The notes below the pieces were generated by a model, which was not told where the DNA came from, ran no database searches, and saw only the letters and a list, made by a program, of their open reading frames with translations. 8,403 nt of DNA from CALARM01 sp964431735 (GTDB lineage Bacteria; Vulcanimicrobiota; SpSt-956; JAKJGF01): NCBI GenBank assembly GCA_964431735.1, contig CAYSLJ010000231.1:1-8403 (forward strand), in the 5' to 3' direction. Position numbers and translations under genes: made by a program. Below are positions 1-5,159 of this stretch, piece after piece (positions within the stretch are counted from its first letter, which is position 1; each line of letters starts with the position of its first letter).

Positions 1-101
1 TCGGAAGAGCCTCACACACCGGAAGGTATTTGATGACTTTTCGGATATGCTCTAATTACCGCAACAGGTAAATAGGTACCCAAAAAAATATGGCACTCAC
101 T

Positions 102-250
102 CCTGTCCCTGGCCGGGCTCTGGAGGAAAAGATATGCCGTATTAAAAGAGAGTTATAAATTATATAGATGCAAAATATTAAACGTCTAAAAAACCAGTTT
201 GTCACGCAACAGGATCATATCTTTTCCGGAAGAGTCCGGCCAGGGACAGG
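102..250. repeat. Long imperfect inverted repeat, REP/BIME-like
   Basis: The arm at 102-136 and the arm at 216-250 are reverse complements at 31 of 35 positions, separated by 79 AT-rich bases. The outer 15 bases (CCTGTCCCTGGCCGG and its complement) and the inner 12 (around ATATCTTTTCC) match exactly; the mismatches lie between them. The right arm also contains a small perfect hairpin: CCGGA at 226-230, loop AGAG, then TCCGG at 235-239. GGGACAGG-type termini facing each other are typical of REP-like palindromes mobilised by Y1 (IS200-like) transposases. That assignment is inference, and no transposase is visible. The element lies about 60 bases upstream of the following start codon and could affect its transcription. 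Confidence 0.7.
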
Positions 251-260
251 TTTTAATATG

Positions 261-290
261 GGTACTAACTTATTTGGAGCGGTACTAAGT
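261..290 (+). repeat. Two direct 10-base repeats 20 bp apart
   Basis: GGTACTAACT at 261-270 and GGTACTAAGT at 281-290 match at 9 of 10 positions. Their 20-bp offset is about two helical turns. They lie immediately upstream of the Shine-Dalgarno sequence of the 303-residue gene. They could be a regulator site or part of a transcript leader. A chance duplication is also possible, so only the repeat itself is firm. Confidence 0.45.
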
Positions 291-292
291 TT

Positions 293-305
293 AAAAGGAG
301 GTGAT
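293..305 (+). promoter_or_regulatory. Near-perfect ribosome binding site of the 303-residue gene
   Basis: AAAAGGAGGTGAT is complementary to almost the whole anti-Shine-Dalgarno tail of 16S rRNA, and it sits five bases before the ATG at 311. This fixes the start codon and suggests strong translation. Confidence 0.85.
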
Positions 306-310
306 TAAAT

Positions 311-1222
311 ATGGGAAATACTATAGGTTCAAGTTCATCACCATCAAAGCCGCCGCCGACAACCCGGAACAATACTTCCACCAGACAGGGAGTTACACAA
401 CAAGAAAGTCCGAATAAATCTGTACCGTCAACAAATACACAGGATAAAACAGATATAAGTCATGATGGAAAATCTTATGCCACAACAGGAGAAGGCAATG
501 TAGATATGGGCGATACTTATGTAGCCATAAATGCAGAAGCAACCAGGCCTGTTCATATATCTGAAGACGGAGCAACTCAGGTAAATGCCTATATAGGAAC
601 GGACAATTTCGGAGGGGTTCAGAGCGATGCTGATGGTTTTAAAGCAGGAGTAGAATCTTCATCAGGTGCAGGCGTTACATATGAAATAGCAGATCAGAAT
701 ACAGGAATAAAAACAGTGTTAAGCGGTGAAGGCGGTATTGCCAGCGGTATAACAGTTGACAGACATAGCAGTATTACAATGACTGAAGACAGTATGTCAT
801 TTTATTTCAGTGATATAGCAAATGCATCAACAGCAGCTTACCTGCAGGCATCAGGTCTTATAAGTACACTGAACGGAAGCGGTATTGAATTCACAGGAGG
901 GGTCAGTGCCGGATTCGGGGAATATTCACAAAGAACGATGGGACTTTCTATGTCACCGGAAGATATCAAAGCGGAGCTGGGACTCAATTATGGTATTGGC
1001 TATGGCTCTGTCAAAATCACAATAAATCTTGACGACCTCCCAATGGTTCAGGACAAGATTGGAAATATCTTCGGCATTGATAATTTCAGTGAAATAACAG
1101 GTAATCTCTCCAATGCCCTTGCTACAGGTACAGATTTTCTTGCCGGTGCAGGCAATGGTATGTGTGACACCATAGGTAATATGGCAGGCAACCTTGCGTC
1201 ATTTTTCTCTAATAGAGGGTGA
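311..1222 (+). CDS. Uncharacterised Gly-rich 303-residue protein
   Basis: I do not recognise the family. The ATG at 311 is fixed by a near-perfect ribosome binding site. Residues 1-55 are rich in Ser, Thr, Pro, Gln and Asn and look disordered, with no signal peptide or membrane anchor. Residues 56-240 are rich in Gly, Ser and Thr, with short alternating hydrophobic stretches such as AGVTYEIAD and GSVKITINLDD, which suggests a beta-rich or repetitive fold. The C-terminal 60 residues are hydrophobic and Gly-rich (FLAGAGNGMCDTIGNMAGNL), contain the only cysteine (285), and could be an amphipathic helical segment. It is convergent with the peptide precursor gene and has its own leader, so co-regulation with the export operon is not implied. 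Possible roles include a surface or phage-tail-like structural protein, or a secreted effector; none can be supported from sequence alone. Confidence 0.85.
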   Translation: MGNTIGSSSSPSKPPPTTRNNTSTRQGVTQQESPNKSVPSTNTQDKTDISHDGKSYATTGEGNVDMGDTYVAINAEATRPVHISEDGATQVNAYIGTDNFGGVQSDADGFKAGVESSSGAGVTYEIADQNTGIKTVLSGEGGIASGITVDRHSSITMTEDSMSFYFSDIANASTAAYLQASGLISTLNGSGIEFTGGVSAGFGEYSQRTMGLSMSPEDIKAELGLNYGIGYGSVKITINLDDLPMVQDKIGNIFGIDNFSEITGNLSNALATGTDFLAGAGNGMCDTIGNMAGNLASFFSNRG

Positions 1223-1246
1223 ATTTATATCATATATTCCGAGCAA

Positions 1247-1308
1247 TCTATAAAACAGGAGCAGTCCGGAAAGAAAGACTTTCATGGATGCTCCTGCTGT
1301 TTTATAGA
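1247..1308. terminator. Large bulged hairpin, probable bidirectional terminator
   Basis: TCTATAAAACAGGAGCA at 1247-1263 pairs with 1289-1308, the same sequence in reverse complement but with three extra bases (a bulge) inside TGCTCCTGCTGTTTT. The intervening 25 bases contain a second small stem, GAAAG with CTTTC. The hairpin lies between the stop of the plus-strand gene (1222) and the stop of the minus-strand precursor gene (1318), where a terminator serving both would be expected. The U-rich part (TTTTATAG) lies within the stem foot on each strand rather than in a free tail, so efficiency is uncertain. Confidence 0.65.
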
Positions 1309-1317
1309 TAAAATCTA

Positions 1318-1644
1318 TTACCGGCAGAGTGGCGGACAGGTAGGTCCTCCGTTATATTGAGTCGGATAACAATTCTGTGTAAATATACCTCCACCACCTG
1401 CTACGGCAAGTAATTCATCTTCTGTTATTTCGGACATTTTATTTTCAGACGGATTGGAAGGTATGAGAAGATACTGTAACTTCGGGTTTGCCACTACTAC
1501 TTTTAATTCGGAATCTGCAGGTATATCTATATTGAACTCTTTTTTAAGAACACCTTTCGGATCTTTTACAAGATTTTCTTTAAAATGTTCATCTTCCCAG
1601 GCTTTTCTTATTATTTCTCCATATATTTTTTGCATATCTGACAT
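1318..1644 (-). CDS. NHLP-leader RiPP/bacteriocin precursor peptide (108 residues)
   Basis: Precursor of an exported peptide with a nitrile hydratase-like leader. Residues 5-62 match the NHLP leader pattern: IIRKAWEDEHFKENLVKDPKGVLKKEF, then NIDIPADSELKVVVANP and a hydrophobic LQYLLIP. This resembles the alpha subunit of nitrile hydratase. The leader ends in MSEITEDELLAVAGG (70-84), the usual site for C39 peptidase cleavage. The remaining core is short and unusual: it starts GGIFTQNCYP, has cysteines at 92, 103 and 107 (spacing C-x10-C-x3-C), and ends NGGPTCPPLCR. It contains Thr 89, 95 and 102 but no Ser, so lanthionine bridges, disulfides or another modification are all possible. Export is expected to use the transporter genes encoded just upstream. 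An AAGGAGG site ten bases before the ATG supports the start. No modification enzyme is encoded in this window. Confidence 0.93.
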   Translation of the reverse strand: MSDMQKIYGEIIRKAWEDEHFKENLVKDPKGVLKKEFNIDIPADSELKVVVANPKLQYLLIPSNPSENKMSEITEDELLAVAGGGGIFTQNCYPTQYNGGPTCPPLCR

Positions 1645-1654
1645 AAAAAAATAA

Positions 1655-1661
1655 CCTCCTT
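1655..1661 (-). promoter_or_regulatory. Ribosome binding site of the precursor gene
   Basis: On the minus strand this reads AAGGAGG, followed by ten bases (mostly T) and then ATG at 1644. It is a consensus site and supports the annotated start over the second methionine at residue 4. Confidence 0.85.
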
Positions 1662-1719
1662 AATAGTCATTCAAATTATTATAAATTCCTGAAATCTATC
1701 CTCCTTTCTCTCTTTATAG

Positions 1720-1777
1720 TGAGTAGTGAAAAGAACAGGACATTACTAACTATTCACTGTTCACGTTTCACTCCCTC
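1720..1777. repeat. Heptamer array A, inverted halves, in the precursor leader region
   Basis: On the plus strand two TGANNNN units (1720-1733) are followed, after a 16-base gap, by three NNNNTCA units (CTATTCA, CTGTTCA, CGTTTCA; 1750-1770). All are exactly seven bases long. The halves are imperfectly complementary: GTGAGTAGTGAA pairs with TTCACTGTTCAC at 10 of 12 positions. A transcript of the precursor gene starting further upstream would therefore carry a stem-loop here, about 75 bases before the start codon. The 7-base period and the fixed TGA/TCA place it in the same repeat family as the arrays near 4947, 5053 and 8301. Confidence 0.7.
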
Positions 1778-2002
1778 TTAATTATAGATTTTTATGAAAC
1801 CGGATATAATCTATAATATAAAATTTCTATAAAAAATTAAACTAATCCTTCTTTCTGTATCAAAAAAATAACTGTTACAATCTGGCATTATTTACCCTCT
1901 TGCTACTCACTGATTTAAATTATTTAGATAAACTGCCTGTAAATAATCTTTAGTTAAAGATTTATTTTACGCCATTAAAAATGAAATTTCCTATACGTTT
2001 AA

Positions 2003-2056
2003 ATTATAATGGGAACATATGAAGAAATTATGAAGAAATTATGAAAAAATTGTAAA
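2003..2056 (-). promoter_or_regulatory. Candidate promoter with four 11-bp-spaced TTHAHA boxes
   Basis: On the minus strand TTTACA (2056-2051) is followed by three TTCATA boxes (2045-2040, 2034-2029, 2023-2018). All four are spaced exactly 11 bp apart, one helical turn. A perfect TATAAT follows at 2008-2003. If TATAAT is the -10, transcription would start near 1997 and the boxes would span about -21 to -59. The boxes fit the loose consensus TT(A/C/T)A(A/C/T)A known for PhoP of Bacillus and the direct-repeat architecture of OmpR/PhoB-family sites. No good -35 is present, as expected for an activator-dependent promoter. The base composition here is very AT-rich, so chance cannot be excluded. 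The likely target is the precursor gene, with a leader of about 350 bases. Confidence 0.4.
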
Positions 2057-2115
2057 AATTTAAGCTACAGGATAATTTTTGAAACATATTCCCCTGAGTG
2101 GTGCCAGGTTCACTG

Positions 2116-5034
2116 TTATAAAAGCTGTCTTTCTGCCAGCTCTTTAAAAGGTCCTTCTACCTTTATCAATTCTTCGTATGTGCCTGACTGTACAATTTCT
2201 CCTCTGTCCATCACATAAATCCTGTTTGCTTTTACTACTGTGCTTATTCTATGGGCTACTACAATTCTTGTTATATCCAGTCTATCAAGATTTTCTGTTA
2301 CAGTTGCCTGTGTTTTGTTATCAAGAGCACTTGTAGCTTCATCAAAAATAAGTATCTTTGGCTTTCTGGCCACTGCCCTTGCTATGAGTATTCTCTGTTT
2401 CTGTCCTCCTGAAAATGTGTCCCCTCCTTCACTTACACAGGTATACATACCCATGGGCATGGATTTTATATCTTCGTCAAGACCTGCTATCTTTGCTGCT
2501 TCCCATGCATCATTTATGGTAAGGAGAGAAGAACCGATAATATTATAATAAATTTCTCCTGCCATAAGGGAACTGTTCTGAAGTACAACACCTATCTGAT
2601 TTCTCACAGAAGTAAGATCCAGTTCTTTAAGTTCTCTGCCGTCATAATAAACCCCACCCTGCTCCGGTGTCTCAAACCCGAGGAGAAGTCTCATAATAGT
2701 TGACTTACCGGCTCCCGAAGGTCCTACAAAAGCAACGAACTCGCCTGGCTTTACAGAGAAGGTCAAATCTTTCAGGATTAAATCACTATTTTTTTTGTAT
2801 CTGAATGACAGATGGTTGACTTCTATGTCACCGCTTATTTCCCCCGGTTCATTTTTATCCTCATCAACTTCCGGAATAGTTTCAAATATTGGTTTCATTC
2901 TTTCTATGACAGGAGCAATATTGGTAAGAAGGGCTATAGTCATGCCCAGTTGCATGACAGATACCATAAAAGAGGTAAAAGCAGTATTAAAGGCAAGAAA
3001 ATTTCCGCCTGATATAACTCCATGACCGGTATAAATATCTGATGATATGACAAGAAAAATAACGATTGACGAAATAAGGAGTATAACAGAGTTAAAGATT
3101 TCATAAAAATTCTTAATATTCTGAATTTTAAAAGAAAATCTCTTCTGAAGTCCGAATTTCTCTGCCCACTGAGTAAAGGCTCTGCTTTCAGCACCTGCAA
3201 CTCTGAGTTTTGTTATACCGCTTATAAGCTGAAATACAAAACTGGAAATCTGTCCCTGAAGGGTGAGTAAATTTCTATAAAAGGACAGTTGAAAATATGT
3301 AGTAAACATTATGACAAGGACAATAATAAAAGCAAAAATAGCAGCAACTAATGCAAGGGAGGTGCTGTAATAGAATAAAAGAAAGAAGTTGAACAATGCA
3401 TATATGAATGAAAGAAGTGACGGTAGAGTAAGCCCTGTAAAGAATTCTCTGCATATGCTATCAAAACCCAGGGATCGTGAAGCAAGATCTCCTGATGAAT
3501 ATTTTCTGAAAAATGAACATGGCAAAAGGAGAATTCTGTCCCATATGGCTGATTGTATGGTCCAGTTCATTCTGCCCTGTATTCTTATAAGAGAAACACT
3601 CTGCAATATCTGAAATACTGCTACAGCAACAGCACTGATAAAAAGAGCAATAGAAAGTTCCATAATATGACGGTCTTCACCTGAAGGAATAATATAATTA
3701 AAGATAACACCTGTTGCTACGGGAGTAATCATACCAAGCAATCCTACAATAACAGATATAAATAAAAAATTTAACATATCGGATTTACAGTATTTCAACC
3801 CGAAGCTTATAATATCTGCCAGAGTAATGGCCTTGAACGGTAAAGGCGGATAAAACATATAAGCGTGAAGATGAATTTTAGATGCAATAGTTTCTGTGAT
3901 TCGACATTTCCTGTTATCTGCAGGGTCAATCATTTCATAACCGCCTGAATATAAAGGCAATAAAGCGACAGGTCTATCATCTTCCGATGAGAAGCCAAGA
4001 AGAGGGCCATTATCTTTTTTCCACCAGTTTTTCTCAAGAGTAAGTTTTCTGTGTCTTACCTTTGAAGCTCTTGCTATAGCAGTAACAGGATCTATAAGCT
4101 CTTTATCGTATTCGAAAAGAGGTTCTTTAAAGACAATACCTGTTTGTTTACCTGTTATCTGACAGGCGATAAAAAGTTTGTCCTTCCGTCCGGTCTGATA
4201 AGGAAGAGGAATTTCTTCCATAGTAGACGCCAGTCCTGATACTGCATCACTCATAGCAGAAAGTTCTGTTAATTCTTTTTTTTCAAGTTGTTCTTTTTCA
4301 TCTATATATTCTTCTACCAGTTTTATCTTTATAAAATCCAGGATGAAATCATGAAATTGTTCCATATAAATTCTTTTCGAATCGGACACGACATATGTTT
4401 CCGTATTGAAGGTTCTGACTTTGGAATCTTCTTCTGCTTTCAACCAGAGAGAAGGGGTAACAGGGAATATGGTATCTTCTTTAAAAGTCGACAGATCGTC
4501 TCTACCCATGAAAGAAAAAGAACCTTTCAAATTTTTTATCCACATAACCGATGAAGAACTTAATATGGCTTCACCTGATTTTATCGTAATCTCTTCATCA
4601 GGTTTAACTACTTTAAATCTTTTTACTCTCTGAGAAAGAGTGCCTGTAAAATCCAGTATCCATTTATCAATATAAGGTGACAGACCTTCTTTAAATTCAT
4701 CTATTTTAATCTTTATAACCTCTGTTCCTGTTTCGCCTGCAGCAAGAAAACCGAAGGTATCAAAAGGTTTGAAGCCAAAGAAAGCTCCTCCTTTTTCTAT
4801 GGTGCATATATGGTTTCTCGGGCCTGTAATAACTCTATCCCTGAGATAAACTCCGTAAATATTCACCTTATGTTCTTTAACTATCCAGATATAATCGGTA
4901 TCGTCAATAAGAAAAGGGTTGTTACCGCCAAGATGTATTAATTCGGTGAGCCGTGAATCGTGAGCCGTGAGTTGAGGAATATTAGATACCTCTCTGTCAT
5001 TATTTTTTATTATGTCATTATTATTTTTATCCAT
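2116..5034 (-). CDS. NHLM bacteriocin system ABC transporter, peptidase-less (972 residues)
   Basis: Second ABC protein of NHLM export systems, a fused membrane and ATPase subunit in the inner membrane. It has a long N-terminal region (about 31-410) without the C39 peptidase motifs. Its part 35-100 (LGGNNPFLIDD, WIVKEHKVNIYGV) resembles a small beta-barrel sensor such as a cNMP-binding or cupin fold; that resemblance is inference. Membrane segments lie at about 422-448, 458-482, 538-580 and 645-710. The ATPase domain (735-972) is intact: Walker A GPSGAGKST 771-779, Q-loop Gln 819, signature FSGGQ 874-878, Walker B ILIFDEATS 894-902 with catalytic Glu 899, and H-loop His 928. The start has GGAGA seven bases before ATG. 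Residues 21-30 (QLTAHDSRLT) are encoded by a heptamer repeat, and no other ATG occurs before residue 165, so translation must read through it. The gene lies 122 bases downstream of the peptidase ABC gene. Confidence 0.95.
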   Translation of the reverse strand: MDKNNNDIIKNNDREVSNIPQLTAHDSRLTELIHLGGNNPFLIDDTDYIWIVKEHKVNIYGVYLRDRVITGPRNHICTIEKGGAFFGFKPFDTFGFLAAGETGTEVIKIKIDEFKEGLSPYIDKWILDFTGTLSQRVKRFKVVKPDEEITIKSGEAILSSSSVMWIKNLKGSFSFMGRDDLSTFKEDTIFPVTPSLWLKAEEDSKVRTFNTETYVVSDSKRIYMEQFHDFILDFIKIKLVEEYIDEKEQLEKKELTELSAMSDAVSGLASTMEEIPLPYQTGRKDKLFIACQITGKQTGIVFKEPLFEYDKELIDPVTAIARASKVRHRKLTLEKNWWKKDNGPLLGFSSEDDRPVALLPLYSGGYEMIDPADNRKCRITETIASKIHLHAYMFYPPLPFKAITLADIISFGLKYCKSDMLNFLFISVIVGLLGMITPVATGVIFNYIIPSGEDRHIMELSIALFISAVAVAVFQILQSVSLIRIQGRMNWTIQSAIWDRILLLPCSFFRKYSSGDLASRSLGFDSICREFFTGLTLPSLLSFIYALFNFFLLFYYSTSLALVAAIFAFIIVLVIMFTTYFQLSFYRNLLTLQGQISSFVFQLISGITKLRVAGAESRAFTQWAEKFGLQKRFSFKIQNIKNFYEIFNSVILLISSIVIFLVISSDIYTGHGVISGGNFLAFNTAFTSFMVSVMQLGMTIALLTNIAPVIERMKPIFETIPEVDEDKNEPGEISGDIEVNHLSFRYKKNSDLILKDLTFSVKPGEFVAFVGPSGAGKSTIMRLLLGFETPEQGGVYYDGRELKELDLTSVRNQIGVVLQNSSLMAGEIYYNIIGSSLLTINDAWEAAKIAGLDEDIKSMPMGMYTCVSEGGDTFSGGQKQRILIARAVARKPKILIFDEATSALDNKTQATVTENLDRLDITRIVVAHRISTVVKANRIYVMDRGEIVQSGTYEELIKVEGPFKELAERQLL
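4947..4974. repeat. Heptamer array B inside the coding region of the second ABC gene
   Basis: Four exact seven-base units on the plus strand: TGAGCCG (4947), TGAATCG (4954), TGAGCCG (4961) and TGAGTTG (4968). The gene reads the complement as codons for residues 21-30, QLTAHDSRLT. Intergenic array C nearby is built from the same unit type in the opposite orientation. The array sits just before the conserved start of the family (ELIHLGGNNP), in the variable tail where extra residues should be tolerated. Confidence 0.85.
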
Positions 5035-5041
5035 TTTGTAT

Positions 5042-5045
5042 CTCC
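5042..5045 (-). promoter_or_regulatory. Ribosome binding site of the second ABC gene
   Basis: The minus strand reads TGGAGATACAAA before the ATG at 5034, giving a GGAG core seven bases away. It lies in the short non-repeat gap between array C and the start codon, so the array has not destroyed the translation signal. Confidence 0.7.
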
Positions 5046-5052
5046 ATATATA

Positions 5053-5159
5053 TGATGCGTGATGCTATAATCGTGACGCGTAACGCGTAACGCGTGACGC
5101 GTAAATTTCACCCTTCACCCTTCACGACTCACGACTCACAACTCACGACTCACGACTCA
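5053..5159. repeat. Heptamer array C filling the gap between the two ABC genes
   Basis: Nearly the whole 122-base gap is made of seven-base units. On the minus strand five TGAGTCG-type units (one is TGAGTTG) run from 5159, followed by two TGAAGGG and one TGAAATT. After that come units of the opposite sense (TCACGCG, TTACGCG) containing the palindrome ACGCGT, and finally units reading TGATGCG and TGATGCT on the plus strand at 5053-5066. The change of orientation allows pairing of CGTGA with TCACG and of ACGCGT with itself, so the transcript may fold between the cistrons. The first TGA is also the stop codon of the upstream gene. Confidence 0.9.

Larger units (their letters stand above)
1..310. 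other. Gene-free leader region upstream of the 303-residue gene
   Basis: I support no complete gene here. A frame on the plus strand is open from the window edge and stops at 53-55, ending in VFDDFSDML. It could be the tail of a gene that begins outside the window, but about 18 codons is too little to claim it. The stretch holds the imperfect inverted repeat at 102-250, a pair of 10-base direct repeats at 261-290 and a very strong ribosome binding site at 293-305. I see no convincing -35/-10 pair, although several AT-rich runs (about 150-180 and 251-259) could serve as a -10 region. Confidence 0.5.
1645..2115. other. 471-bp AT-rich spacer between transporter and precursor genes
   Basis: Stops occur frequently in all frames and I see no gene here. 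The stretch contains the precursor ribosome binding site, a second isolated SD-like AAAGGAGG at 1700-1707 on the minus strand with no start codon near it, the heptamer array at 1720-1777, and the 11-bp box array with TATAAT at 2003-2056. Near 2094-2111 lies GTGGTGCCAGGTTCAC, which forms only a weak stem. I see no good intrinsic terminator after the ABC gene, so readthrough into the precursor is possible. The length and content suggest the precursor has its own promoter and a long leader transcript. Confidence 0.6.

Noticed and set aside
393..575. Open frame of 60 codons on the minus strand
   Set aside because: It lies opposite the 303-residue gene, has no ribosome binding site, and its composition (Leu, Tyr, His-rich) is that of an antisense shadow.
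1624..1670. Small minus-strand frame starting ATGACTATTAAGG just before the precursor
   Set aside because: It overlaps the precursor start out of frame and has no ribosome binding site at proper distance; AAAGGAGG at 1700-1707 is about 30 bases too far.
1781..1816. TATAAT-like sequences in the spacer as extra promoters
   Set aside because: The stretch is almost pure A/T, so TATAAT occurs by chance on both strands, and no -35 hexamer or operator-like structure accompanies them.
2940..3200. Minus-strand open frame of 86 codons
   Set aside because: It is a shadow in another frame of the membrane domain of the second ABC gene, which has clear family motifs through this stretch.
5053..5159. CRISPR array
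   Set aside because: Units are seven bases and contiguous; there are no unique spacers and no long constant repeats.
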